From: Plantactinospora sp. KBS50
GTDB lineage: Bacteria; Actinomycetota; Actinomycetes; Mycobacteriales; Micromonosporaceae
Assembly (NCBI RefSeq): GCF_002285795.1
Contig: NZ_CP022961.1
Location: 496,001-560,000, forward strand
Length of the DNA: 64,000 nucleotides
Direction: 5' to 3'
Shown here piece after piece: positions 28,991-37,462 of the stretch; the first letter of the stretch is position 1; every line of letters begins with the position of its first letter. The notes below the pieces were generated by a model that worked only from the letters and a program-made list of their open reading frames with translations, ran no database searches and was not told the DNA's origin. The translations under genes and the position numbers were made by a program.

Positions 28991-29293
28991 CAACGACCAC
29001 AGTCTCGACAGCCCGACGACCGAATGTCCGCGGTGAGCCGCGACGTGGCTTCGATGACCAACGTGCCTGTCGGCGGTGCAGATTTCTGTCACGTGCCCCG
29101 GCCTGTCATCAACCTGCGCACCGGCGGCGCGGCGGTGCGCCGTCCTTGGGAACCGCCCCCGTTTACCCCCCGAAAACCCCTGCCAACGGTCGCCCGGCGG
29201 TGACAAGCGGTGATCACCTTTCCGGGACGTTTGCGCAGGTCATTTCCAAGTCTTGATAGTCGATGACAAGTCCGAGGTCACGTTGTTCGAGGA
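28991..29293. other. element 1 right end, no gene recognised
   Basis: No convincing coding sequence. It includes a 32-bp end repeat at 29155-29186 (GCCCCCGTTTACCCC, 2 variable bases, CGAAAACCCCTGCCAA) found again at 34004-34035. In both cases the repeat lies exactly 139 bp before the att core. Confidence 0.75.
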
Positions 29294-29380
29294 GCGTAGG
29301 TCGACGGTTCGATTCCGTCAGGTGGCTCAGAGGGGCCCTGACCAGCAGATTCGCTGGTTAGGTCCTCATATTCATCGATG
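29294..29380 (+). repeat. att copy 2 (internal att)
   Basis: 87-bp copy of the tRNA-Thr 3' region and terminator, with a two-base deletion in the AAAGAG segment and a few substitutions (GGTGGCT for GGCGGCT). It is followed by the left-end sequence CGGTTTTGAATCGCCCC shared with copy 1. It cannot encode a tRNA, having no 5' half. Confidence 0.88.
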
Positions 29381-29815
29381 CGGTTTTGAATCGCCCCCTG
29401 GAAACCCGTTACCTAATGAGTCCCGAACGGCCCGCCGTGGTCCATGGGATGCCTGCCCGTTACCTGGCCTTTGAAGGTTTCCAAAAAGATCGGTGGCGTG
29501 GGCTCGGCGAGCCGTTCGTGTGGTGGTCCGGCTCGCCGGGGACATGCCTGCACACCTCTGGATCGTGTCAGGTCTCGTGCAAGACCGGCGGATCTCGGCG
29601 GTGCTGGACCACCTCGTGACCTCGGGCAAGATGTTGATCGTGGTTGCAGCCCGCCCGCATGGCGAACACCTCGCATACCGGGAGCCGACGAGCTCTGACT
29701 GCGAAGACCGGGACCGTGCGGGTCGCTGGGATCGCGAATGGCTCATCGGAGGGTAGGCCACAGAGCCTCGTCATTAGCCCGGGTGTTTCACGAACGGTGA
29801 TCCACATGGCGGCCA
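29381..29815. other. 435-bp stretch without a recognised gene
   Basis: The first ~30 bp are the element left end. A plus-strand frame at 29,493-29,756 has a plausible composition (MPAHLWIVSGLVQDRRI...) but no clear start and no family I recognise. It may be a gene remnant. Confidence 0.5.
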
Positions 29816-30110
29816 GGGATGAGGAAAGTGCCTTCTGAACTGGGATGATGGGGCTTGTCGAAGGTCCCACATCGCCGGAACGAAGGCACTTTCCGCGTGC
29901 AGACTACCTGGTCGCGTCCGAAGCTGACGGTCAGCGCTGATGGTGTGGTCCCGGTCGAACCGGGCCGACACCACCCCGAGCCCGATGTGATCGGTCAACC
30001 GACCCTGCGGCCGGCGCGGCTCCACTTCAGACGACGTCACGCCACGGCACCGTACCGGTCCGACGAGACCTCGTCAGGTCACCACGCTCACCAGCGCCGA
30101 CGCCCTATCT
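29816..30110 (+). mobile_element. IS1380-like element remnant (5' end)
   Basis: A hairpin-forming pair AGGAAAGTGCCTTC / GAAGGCACTTTCC (29,820-29,894) precedes a GTG at 29897 that opens VQTTWSRPKLTVSADG, typical of the start of actinobacterial IS1380-family transposases. The frame loses similarity after about 25 codons, and no other part of the transposase is present. Confidence 0.5.
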
Positions 30111-30207
30111 GAACGGCATTGGCTCCAGATCTTTCTTGTCAGAGGCTCCCAGTACCCTGGCCTGGCTTGCTCGGCCGAGCAAGATGATCAGGTAAGGAGC
30201 CACCAGG

Positions 30208-31092
30208 TTGGGACTGGAAGAAAAGCTGGCTGGTTGGACTGGGCCGTCCAGCTCAACGGAGCAAGACAAGCAAGAACGCACCGAACGGATGATTCGCGAG
30301 GCGATCAAAGAGCACGCGGCCTTCGACTCCTGTGACCTTCGGATCTATGCCAAAGGATCGTACGCCAACAACACGAATGTCAAGACAGACAGTGACGTTG
30401 ACATCGCTGTCCAATGCCGAGACGTCATGTACTGGGACGAGGCAAGGCCCAGGATCCATACCCCGTCGCCCTACCAGGGGATCTGGACTCCAGCGAAACT
30501 GCGCTCCGAGCTGAGGAATGCGCTTTTGAATAAATTCCCCGGCCAGGTCGATACATCCGGTTCAACCGCCTTCCGCATCCACTCTGGCAGCGCCCGCGTG
30601 GACGCCGACGTCGTGCCCTGCTTCAACTACCGGTACTACTTCGTCGGAGGCGGCCACCGTGACGGCGCCAAGGTATTCAAAAAAGACGGTTCTAACCTAA
30701 TCAACTATCCCGATCAGCAGCTCACGAACGGCCGGGACAAGAACAATCGTACCAGCCAGTATTACAAGAAGACCGTCCGGATCATGAAGCGCGTCGAGAA
30801 CGCCATGGTCCACGACGGCAAGCACCGGGAGGTGCCGTCCTTCTTCATCGAATGCCTCGTCTACCACTGCCCGGACGACATCTTTCTCAGGTCGACCTGG
30901 GAAGGCACCGTGCGCGGCGTCATCAGCCACATCTTCCATGGCCTTGAAGGCGCCGAGCCCGAGGACAACTCCAAGCGCTGGCTCGAAGTCAGCGGATGCA
31001 AATACCTCTTCCAACCCGGCCAGGCATGGACCCGGGCAGACGGATGGGCATTCGCCAAGGCCGCCTGGAACTACCTGGGGCTGAAGTCATGA
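30208..31092 (+). CDS. CBASS CD-NTase (cGAS/DncV-like nucleotidyltransferase)
   Basis: 294 residues from a TTG at 30208 with AAGGAG 8 nt upstream. The nucleotidyltransferase signature is GSYANNTNVKTDSDVDIAV: GS at 50-51, metal-binding D63 and D65. The third acidic site is in SARVDADVVP (D132/D134). Enzymes of this fold make a cyclic oligonucleotide when phage infection is sensed. Its stop overlaps the start of a two-TM beta-rich protein (ATGA), the effector position of a minimal (type I) CBASS. No Cap2/Cap3 or HORMA/TRIP13 genes are present. The nucleotide product cannot be read from sequence. Confidence 0.88.
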   Translation: MGLEEKLAGWTGPSSSTEQDKQERTERMIREAIKEHAAFDSCDLRIYAKGSYANNTNVKTDSDVDIAVQCRDVMYWDEARPRIHTPSPYQGIWTPAKLRSELRNALLNKFPGQVDTSGSTAFRIHSGSARVDADVVPCFNYRYYFVGGGHRDGAKVFKKDGSNLINYPDQQLTNGRDKNNRTSQYYKKTVRIMKRVENAMVHDGKHREVPSFFIECLVYHCPDDIFLRSTWEGTVRGVISHIFHGLEGAEPEDNSKRWLEVSGCKYLFQPGQAWTRADGWAFAKAAWNYLGLKS

Positions 31093-31706
31093 AACGCAGC
31101 ATCACTATCCGGGTGGTCGCGGCGGTGGTCGTCATCGTCCTCGTCGCAGGTACCTGGATCACCAGCGGCAAGGTCGACACCGGCTGGATGCGCTTCTTCT
31201 CCGCCGCCGTCCTAATCGCCACCTTGATTCTGGCCGCCTGGGATCTCTGGCTCTGGCGACTTGGCCTCGTCCAGCGCATCCCGGGCGTACCTCGCTGCGT
31301 GCGCGGAACTTGGCAGGGTACCCTCACGTCCTTCTGGATCGATCCCGCAACCGGGACATCACCACCACCCAAGACCGTCTACCTGGTCGTCCACCAGACC
31401 GCTACTTTGGTCACGGTCAAGCTCTTCACCAACGAATCGCGGTCGACCTCCACGCTTGCTGCCGTATCCGCTGTGGACAACTCTTGGACCCTGGCCTACC
31501 TCTATCTCAACCGTCCCGACATGCACGCCGAACCCCGCAGCAGGATGCACCACGGGTCGACAGTCTTCGACGTATCCGGGGATCCCGCAACGCGTCTGAC
31601 TGGCCGCTATTGGACCGACCGCGACAGCAAAGGCCAACTTGAGTTCACCCGGAATCACCACAAACTAGCAGACGACCTCCTCGAAGCAGCCACCTACTTC
31701 GCGTGA
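31089..31706 (+). CDS. Cap15-like CBASS effector (two TM helices plus beta-barrel)
   Basis: 205 residues. Two TM helices come first (TIRVVAAVVVIVLVAGTWI and FFSAAVLIATLILAAWDLWLW). Then a beta-strand-rich domain of about 130 residues follows (CVRGTWQGTLTS..., TVYLVVHQTATLVTVKLFT, TGRYWTDRDSKGQLEF), the layout of SMODS-associated 2TM-beta proteins such as Cap15. Cap15 oligomerises in the inner membrane on binding the cyclic nucleotide and disrupts the membrane. The ATGA overlap with the CD-NTase gene supports a paired function. Family assignment is by architecture. Confidence 0.78.
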   Translation: MKRSITIRVVAAVVVIVLVAGTWITSGKVDTGWMRFFSAAVLIATLILAAWDLWLWRLGLVQRIPGVPRCVRGTWQGTLTSFWIDPATGTSPPPKTVYLVVHQTATLVTVKLFTNESRSTSTLAAVSAVDNSWTLAYLYLNRPDMHAEPRSRMHHGSTVFDVSGDPATRLTGRYWTDRDSKGQLEFTRNHHKLADDLLEAATYFA

Positions 31707-32446
31707 CGCGAGCCGCAAGACGGTCGGTCTAGAGCACCTCGCCGACGAGAACTTGGCCCTTCCGCGGAGGTGGCCGGGTTGGGCATCGCGGTGTACGGCG
31801 GCGTGACCACCCAAGGTGCTCCTCGATGTCGGCGAGCGGTCGCAGCGGCGGCAATCGGAACAGGCCGCGCGTAGCGCAACCCGGGTTCGTGGCCCTCACC
31901 CACGTGTCGCACGGTCCGCCCAATGATCTCGTCCCAGACTGGTCGGCCCGTCGCGATTGTGGCAGCGATCCATCCGCCCGCGCCGGTCGGGTCACCGGTG
32001 CAGTGGTAGCAGTGGCAGTCCAGCCCGTCTTTGATCCGCCGTTGGCGGTGGATGCGCCCGCCGGCGGCGAACCGGTCGGGGTTCCACGGGTCGATTCCGG
32101 CGCGGATCAGGTAGGCGCGAGCAGCTTCGATCCACCGCCGCGTCAATTGCATCTGGTTTCCATGCAGCTCGACCAGGCCGAGGAACCCATTGCAGCCGGA
32201 GCACAGCAGATCACGCACGCATCGACCGCACGAATCTCGACCGGGGCACCAGAGGTGGTCGTGGTCGATCGACAGGGGAACCACGCCCATTGATCCACGC
32301 GACGCGGGACCGTCGCAGATCCCGCACCCAGCGCCCTGCGCACGCAGCAACTCGCGGTACCGCTCCGCGGTGATCCGATGCCGCAGCAGCGCCTTCCTCG
32401 GCGTCTCAAGGCAGCACACCTCGAAGGAATGATAGCTACTGATCAA
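31694..32446 (-). CDS. recombination endonuclease VII-like protein, 5' end possibly lost
   Basis: Up to 250 residues. The zinc/HNH-type core is CGICDGP...LSIDHDHLWCPGRDSCG with RCVRDLLCSGCNGFLG, the endonuclease VII pattern (CxxC...DHDH...C-x-x-LLC-x-x-CN). Residues after about 150 are Arg/Ala-rich with no domain. The only start in frame before the core is a TTG (32446) inside the terminal repeat of the adjacent IS, so the IS probably removed the true 5' end. It is convergent with the CBASS effector gene, overlapping by 13 bp. A role in defence is possible but unproven. Confidence 0.7.
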   Translation of the reverse strand: MISSYHSFEVCCLETPRKALLRHRITAERYRELLRAQGAGCGICDGPASRGSMGVVPLSIDHDHLWCPGRDSCGRCVRDLLCSGCNGFLGLVELHGNQMQLTRRWIEAARAYLIRAGIDPWNPDRFAAGGRIHRQRRIKDGLDCHCYHCTGDPTGAGGWIAATIATGRPVWDEIIGRTVRHVGEGHEPGLRYARPVPIAAAATARRHRGAPWVVTPPYTAMPNPATSAEGPSSRRRGALDRPSCGSRHAK

Positions 32447-33443
32447 TGACGTGATCTCAACAAGGGCGCGGTAGGTACCGATGTTCGAAGTGGGTGAGGT
32501 GGAGGGCGGCGCGGACGATGTTGCCGGTTTGTCGTGGGCCGGCGGTGGTGTGTCGCAGAGTTCGTCAGCGGCCGGTCAGGATGGCGAAGCCGCGTTCTCC
32601 GAGGCATCGCATTGATCGGAGGATCGCGTTGTGTGCGCGGTTGTCGACCGCGAGGCGGTGGCCGTCGGCGGGTTGCTTGTACGGGGTGTGGATGCCCTGG
32701 CCAGCGCCTTCGTAGCCGGAGTGAGCCAGGGTCGGCAGGTGCAGGTGGGAGGCGGCCCCGGTAGAGGGCGCCGGTGATGTCTAACTCCTGGGCGCAGGTC
32801 AGGTCGTGCAGGTGTCCCGGCATCGCGTCCGCGGTCCAGATGGGTAGCCCGTCGGGGCGCATGACGGCTTGGATGTTCGCGCCGAAGTCGCGGTGTTTTC
32901 CGGAGTACCAGGCGTCGATGGTGTCGCCCTTGACCGACAGGGTGGTCTCGGCCAGCCGGTCGGTGTCGAACAGCTTCCCGTCCAGGATCACGTGTGACCA
33001 GCCGTCGGCGGCAACCTGCTTGAGGGCGTCGTGCAGGGTCGGTGTCTGCGCCGCGAGGACGCGCACGGCCTCGGCGACGTACCGGTACGCCGTGGCCCTG
33101 GATACCCAGAATCCGGCGGCGAGGGTGGTCTTGTCCTCACCCTTGCGGAACCACACCAACACCAGAAGCGCCTGGTAGAAGCAGGTCAACGCCCTGGTGC
33201 GGCGGCGGGTGCCCACCGCCCGACGCTCCGCGCGAAGCAGACGCGCCACGTGTCGCACGAGTTCCCTGGGTACGTCGAGCCTGGCAGAATAGGTGATCAC
33301 GTGGAGCCCTCTCGGAGACCGATTCCGTCGCAAGAACCTGTCTACCGATGGCTCCACGTCCTTATCCCATGCTGTCCGCTATGGACGCTACGCCCGTGTC
33401 ATCCCGAACCGCACCCTGGATCCCTGCTGAGATCACCTCAATG
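32444..33443. mobile_element. IS5-group insertion sequence, 1.0 kb
   Basis: Imperfect terminal inverted repeats: left 32444-32466 (CAATGACGTGATCTCAACAA...) and right 33421-33443, whose complement reads CATTGAGGTGATCTCAGCAG. About 18 of 23 positions match. The element contains one transposase gene, now broken. I see no clear target duplication, so the outer ends are approximate. Confidence 0.75.
32457..33300 (-). pseudogene. IS5-group DDE transposase, frameshifted and with a stop
   Basis: From a GTG at 33300, VITYSARLDVPRELVRHVAR and ALTCFYQALLVLVWFR match IS5-group (DDE_Tnp_4) transposases. DGKLFDTDRL marks the first Asp and DAMPGHLHDLT follows. After ITGALYRG the frame shifts (about 32,765): the continuation HLHLPTLAHSGYEGAGQGIH is in another register. 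It then hits an in-frame TGA where GRW is expected (about 32,576), and the tail IVRAALHLTHFEHRY follows. At least two lesions, so inactive. Confidence 0.85.
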
Positions 33444-34142
33444 CCCGTTGGCGAGCATCATCGGAGGCCACTGCCGGATTCTGAAGGCCGGGTACGACAA
33501 CAATCGGGGCCACTGGAGGCCAGCGGTACTGGAGAACGCGCGCGTAGGCCCTTCATGAGTGTGGGGCGCCGGCTTGCGCTGGTCTGGTGACCTCTTGTGG
33601 CGGTCGGCAGCGGGACGCACCCGGTGCCGGACGTCGCTGGACAGAATGGTGAGCACGCCTTCGGCAGTCGTGCGGTCACCCCGATGGTGACCGCCCGCGC
33701 CGCAGCGCCCCGCCGCGCCTCCGGCCCGAGCGCGGCCACGAGCGCGGCCGCCAGCAGTCCCGACGGTGCATCCCCATACCCCCCATCGTTGATCGCCGGT
33801 GCGAGCGGAGGGTGCCGGGGGGCCGGCGTGCCACAACCAGCGCTTCGAGGGCTGCCAGGCATAGGCCGAGTGCTCCCCGCCCCGGCGCGCCCAACCATGA
33901 CCGCCGACCCGTCACGAAACCTGTGCCAGCGCCAGTCTTCACGCGTCACCGACACAGCGGCCGGCTGGTGCGGGCCGCCAACGTACCGGCAGCAGTCAAC
34001 AGTGCCCCCGTTTACCCCACGAAAACCCCTTCCAAGGGTCGACCATCTGTGACTGGCCTTGATAAGCCGACGATGGCGTTCGTGCAGTTCAGTGATGGTT
34101 CTTGACGATTGATGACAAGCTTGGGGCCGTCACTTTCGGTAA
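33444..34142. other. element 2 right part, no gene recognised
   Basis: About 700 bp without a recognisable gene. The minus-strand frame at 33,458-33,955 is open for 165 codons but matches nothing I know. It ends with the 32-bp end repeat at 34004-34035 and a stretch resembling 29,230-29,293 (CTTGA...GATGACAAG). Confidence 0.6.
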
Positions 34143-34231
34143 GCGTAGGTCGACGGTTCGATTCCGTCAGGCGGCTCAGAAAGAGGCCCTGACCAGCGGG
34201 TTCGCTGGCCAGGGCCTCGTTTTCGTCGATG
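34143..34231 (+). repeat. att copy 3 (attR)
   Basis: 89 bp, same length as copy 1 with only a few substitutions (GGCCAGGGCCTCGTTTTCGTCGATG). Includes the tRNA-type terminator hairpin. Sequence after 34231 departs from the element left end, so this is the junction with chromosome or with older inserted DNA. Confidence 0.88.
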
Positions 34232-34309
34232 AAGAGTTGAGTAACCAAAGATGCAACCGGATGACCACGGGCGGCAACCGTCGATCAGTGGGCAGTCGCG
34301 TCCGCTCAG

Positions 34310-34945
34310 TCAGCGCCCATTTGCGATGACGGACGGTAGCTCGTCCCACACCACTGCCAGCGCCTCGGAGAGGGTGAGGTCGCGCAGCTCGCCGGCCGCA
34401 GGCAGGCGCCGGGCCAGGCGCACGATCTCCGGCATGGCCGCGTCATGGCCCTCGATCACCGACGTCACGCCACGGTCCACGGCCGAGATCAGGTGCAGGA
34501 ACGCGCCAAGATCCTGGAGCGGCCCGCCGACGGGGCCCTCGCGCCGCGCCAGGCGTCGCGCCATCGCCGGGTTGAGCTCCCGCAGGCGGTCGACGCCGCG
34601 CCACAGGGGGTCGGGCGCGGCGAACCGTACGGTGCCGACGTGGCTGTGCCGGAGGGCGGCGGTGCAGAAGAAGCAGGGCTCGAGCGTGGAGTACAGGGTG
34701 AAGTCGGAGTAGTCGCCGGGCGCCAGGGTGGCGAGCGCGTTGATCTCGGCGTGGGCGATGAAGCTGCCGCTGATCTGGCCGGCGGGGGCGTCGCGGTCGC
34801 GGAGGCGGTTGCGGCCGCGCCGGACGATGGTGCCCGACGGGTCGACCAGCACCGCTCCGATGGGGAGGCTGCCGGCCCGGAATGCCTCCCACGCGAGCTC
34901 GAAGCATTCCGACCAGGCGGGTTCATCGGTGGACAAGAATGTCAC
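34310..34945 (-). CDS. nucleoside/cytidine deaminase-like protein
   Basis: 211 residues. Zinc-dependent deaminase fold with HAE (GSFIAHAEINALATL) and the paired Cys motif STLEPCFFCTAAL, complete for catalysis. The start LAWEAFRAGSLPIGAVLVDP matches guanine, tRNA-adenosine or related deaminases (CDA/TadA superfamily). The helical C-terminal extension of about 70 residues is unusual for TadA. It stands alone just outside att copy 3. Substrate unknown. Confidence 0.85.
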   Translation of the reverse strand: MTFLSTDEPAWSECFELAWEAFRAGSLPIGAVLVDPSGTIVRRGRNRLRDRDAPAGQISGSFIAHAEINALATLAPGDYSDFTLYSTLEPCFFCTAALRHSHVGTVRFAAPDPLWRGVDRLRELNPAMARRLARREGPVGGPLQDLGAFLHLISAVDRGVTSVIEGHDAAMPEIVRLARRLPAAGELRDLTLSEALAVVWDELPSVIANGR

Positions 34946-35129
34946 CGGCCAATCGTGTCACAGGGTCTGTACGGTTACGTATGTCGATGTGACCGCCGAT
35001 CGGCCGGCCGACGGCCACGGCCACGTCGTCGTCATGGATGTCGCCCAGTTCTCGGACGAGAAGACGCTGGCCGACGCGCTCGCCGCTGACCCACGCGGGC
35101 ATCATCTGCACCTGGCCGATCCGGTGGGG

Positions 35130-35183
35130 TCAGGGCCGGCCTGATTTCATCGATGTGGTTTGGGAATCGCCCCCGAAGACCCC
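35130..35183. repeat. fourth, partial copy of the element left end
   Basis: TCATCGATGTGGTTT, GGG and AATCGCCCCCGAAGACCCC closely resemble the left end after att copies 1 and 2, without the tRNA core. It looks like a scar of a further integration or rearrangement. Confidence 0.65.
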
Positions 35184-35315
35184 GTGGTACCAGCTGAGTG
35201 GAGTCAGAGTCGGAGCGTTCCACGAACGTGTCGAGCTCGGTCGACCGCTAGTGACGATGGTTGGTGGCCGACGCGGTGCAGACCGAGTTCTGAGGTACGC
35301 GCATTGCGCGCCTGG

Positions 35316-35846
35316 TCAGCCCGACGGCGAGTCGAGCGCGTCAAGGGCCGACTGTTCGAGCTCGACGTATGGCTCGGCACGCAGATTGGAGCCTACGGTT
35401 CCAGGAGGGATACCCAGCGTGTCCACGTCGATGAGTCCGCCTCCCCCGACCCGGAAGCCGCCTCCCCGCTCCAGCAACAGCAACAGCGGCTCGAACGGCT
35501 CCGGCGGTGCCGACGGCAGTTGAACCTCGGCGTCGAGTAGCGCCGCGAAATGCAGGGCGTTGACGCAGGCGTTGGTGACCGCCGCTCCTTGGAGGTTGGC
35601 CGAGAGGTGCCCGGTCACTCGGTCGACGAGAAGCGGATCGGCGCGGACGGCGGGCTCCACCGAGGCGGCGATGTCGAAGAACGGGAACCCCTCCGCGCCG
35701 GTAGTCCTCGCCCACCAGGCCGCGCGACGCAGGTACTCCTTCATCAGGTAGCCCCGGGAGGTCGTCCGGTCGTCCGACCCGCCCCAGTTGATTGCCAGAA
35801 TACGATCGACGGTGGCGGCGACGTGATGTGCCACTATCGGCTCCAT
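35316..35846 (-). CDS. candidate immunity protein downstream of a toxin-like gene
   Basis: 176 residues, hydrophobic helices with a Pro/Leu-rich middle (EPFEPLLLLLERGGGFRVG). I recognise no family. It overlaps the 3' end of the toxin-like gene by 13 bp and is last in the four-gene operon. Size and position fit an immunity protein, but this is inference from context only. Confidence 0.55.
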   Translation of the reverse strand: MEPIVAHHVAATVDRILAINWGGSDDRTTSRGYLMKEYLRRAAWWARTTGAEGFPFFDIAASVEPAVRADPLLVDRVTGHLSANLQGAAVTNACVNALHFAALLDAEVQLPSAPPEPFEPLLLLLERGGGFRVGGGGLIDVDTLGIPPGTVGSNLRAEPYVELEQSALDALDSPSG

Positions 35847-37462
35847 TCATTGCGGATCCGGGTGATGATTTCGTCCAGGTCGGAAAAGTCCTTCGAGATT
35901 TCCGTGATACCTGGATCCTCCCGCCCGAGCGTTCGCTCCCAGTGGGCGAACGGGGGTCTCGCGGCGTCGGTGAGCGGAGCGAGGTCATGGGCACCGTAAT
36001 GCTCAGATGTCGGGCGGTTACCCAGTACGGGATCCCAGGCTTCCGGATCGGTCGACCGGTAGGGCATTCCCGCCTCCATCAGGCAGCTTTCAACGTACTC
36101 GTGGGCCATCAGGCGCTCGAACCGTACCTTCTCGGCCTCGTCGAGGGTGCCGGCATCGGCCTTGGGCCAGAGCGTCGCGATGTCCGGGTCGGGGGAGAAA
36201 TTCGCCCTCTGAGTCTGCTCCGGGCCGACTGGAAGATCGTGTTCCTGGTAGAAAACATGATCCTTGATCTGTTCCAGCTTGTCCTGCGGGATGCCCATGT
36301 TCTCGGAGATTCGGGTCGTGTCCCCGACATTCTCCCGAATATCCGCGTAGACCTGCGCATCGCGGGGATCGACATGCTCAACATAGTTCGCGCCTGTCCA
36401 GAGGACGTCTGGACGGCTGCCCGGCACCTGCATCCGGTCATGGTCGGCACTGTCGCCTTCCGCCGGGTCGGCCGCCGCTGACAGCTCCGTGTCGTCTTCT
36501 CCGGGCCCGTACCCGTCTCCGTACCCATCCATATCCAACATGCTGTCGGCACCAGGGTCCAGGCCCGGGTCGGGCAGGTCGCCGACGCTGTCACCCGTCG
36601 CCGAATCGTCCAGCGCCGGGTCGGCCTCGTCCGCCAATTCCCGGGTATCCCCGTCGGATCCGTCCACGGCTGCCTCGTCGGCCGCGTCGGCCGCGTCGTC
36701 AGGATCATCGACAGCCTGCGGATCTCCGATGCCGGCGTCGGCCCTACCGCCCGCCGGCTCGTCCTCGTCGACAGGCTCCGGACTGTCTGGCTCCGCCTCG
36801 GCCATGGGCTCCGGATCCGCCGGTTCGATGTCGGCAACGGGGTCGTACGCGTCGGCGTTGTCGGACGGCGTGCTCTCGCCCGTTTCGTCCTCGCCAGTGT
36901 CCGCGTTATCGGAAGCATCCGCGCTGCCGTACGCGTCCAGGTCGCCAGCTTCCGAGTCGTCGGGCGGGCTCCCGTGGTCCCTCGCGTTGGCCGCATCCCC
37001 GTCGTCGACCACGTCCGCATCCGTGTCGGGCGTGTCGGCCGTGCCCCCACCAGGCTGGTCGGTCGCGTCCGCTTCTGCACCGTACGGATCGGTCGCGTCC
37101 GCGTCGGGCGTGTCGGCTCGGTCCGCGTCCCGGCTGACGGGTTCGGCGTCGTCCGACAGCTCTGCCAGGGGCTGCCCGGCGTCGTCCGACGGATCTCCCT
37201 GTGGATCCCCGGCGTCATCCGACAACTCCGGCTGCGGATCCCCGGCTGCGTCGCCGCCCGCCTCCCCCTCAGCCGCCGTCTCCGGCGCCAGGTCGCCCAC
37301 GGGGTCGTAGCCGTCGGCCTGCGACGGGTCGGCGTCGGTCCTGCCGGCGCTTTCCGGGCTCTCCGGGCTTTGCGCCCGGTCGACCGCGTGCTCCGGCGGC
37401 GGCTCGGGCGGAGGTGGCGGTGGAGGCGGGTCGGGTGCGCTGCCCCCCAACTCGCTCACCAT
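35834..37462 (-). CDS. acidic, disordered protein with a polymorphic-toxin-like C-terminal domain
   Basis: 542 residues from the ATG at 37462, which overlaps the upstream ATPase stop. The N-terminus is Pro-rich (PDPPPPPPPPEPPPEHA). Residues about 40-350 are an extremely Asp/Glu-rich low-complexity linker. The last ~190 residues are globular: RISENMGIPQDKLEQIKDHV, FSPDPDIATLW, then RLMAHEYVESCLMEAGMPYR. The helix-turn IKDHVF followed by PD..IA and a late HE..E is a pattern I associate with C-terminal modules of polymorphic toxins and phage head proteins; no catalytic activity can be named. No signal peptide. Confidence 0.6.
   Translation of the reverse strand: MVSELGGSAPDPPPPPPPPEPPPEHAVDRAQSPESPESAGRTDADPSQADGYDPVGDLAPETAAEGEAGGDAAGDPQPELSDDAGDPQGDPSDDAGQPLAELSDDAEPVSRDADRADTPDADATDPYGAEADATDQPGGGTADTPDTDADVVDDGDAANARDHGSPPDDSEAGDLDAYGSADASDNADTGEDETGESTPSDNADAYDPVADIEPADPEPMAEAEPDSPEPVDEDEPAGGRADAGIGDPQAVDDPDDAADAADEAAVDGSDGDTRELADEADPALDDSATGDSVGDLPDPGLDPGADSMLDMDGYGDGYGPGEDDTELSAAADPAEGDSADHDRMQVPGSRPDVLWTGANYVEHVDPRDAQVYADIRENVGDTTRISENMGIPQDKLEQIKDHVFYQEHDLPVGPEQTQRANFSPDPDIATLWPKADAGTLDEAEKVRFERLMAHEYVESCLMEAGMPYRSTDPEAWDPVLGNRPTSEHYGAHDLAPLTDAARPPFAHWERTLGREDPGITEISKDFSDLDEIITRIRNEWSR

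Larger units (their letters stand above)
29294..34142. mobile_element. integrated element 2 carrying a CBASS-like module
   Basis: A module bounded by att copies 2 and 3, visibly lower in GC than its surroundings. It contains IS debris, a CD-NTase/effector pair, an endonuclease VII-like gene and a 1-kb IS. No integrase is visible, so mobility would depend on a helper. The end repeat at 34004-34035 matches that of element 1 in sequence and spacing. Confidence 0.75.

Noticed and set aside
29294-29330. A second tRNA-Thr gene at att copy 2, and likewise at copy 3
   Set aside because: Only the 3' half of the tRNA is present at 29294 and at 34143, with no 5' acceptor strand or D arm.
29493-29756. 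A short plus-strand frame in element 2
   Set aside because: Plausible composition but no start signal and no family match; noted as a possible remnant only.
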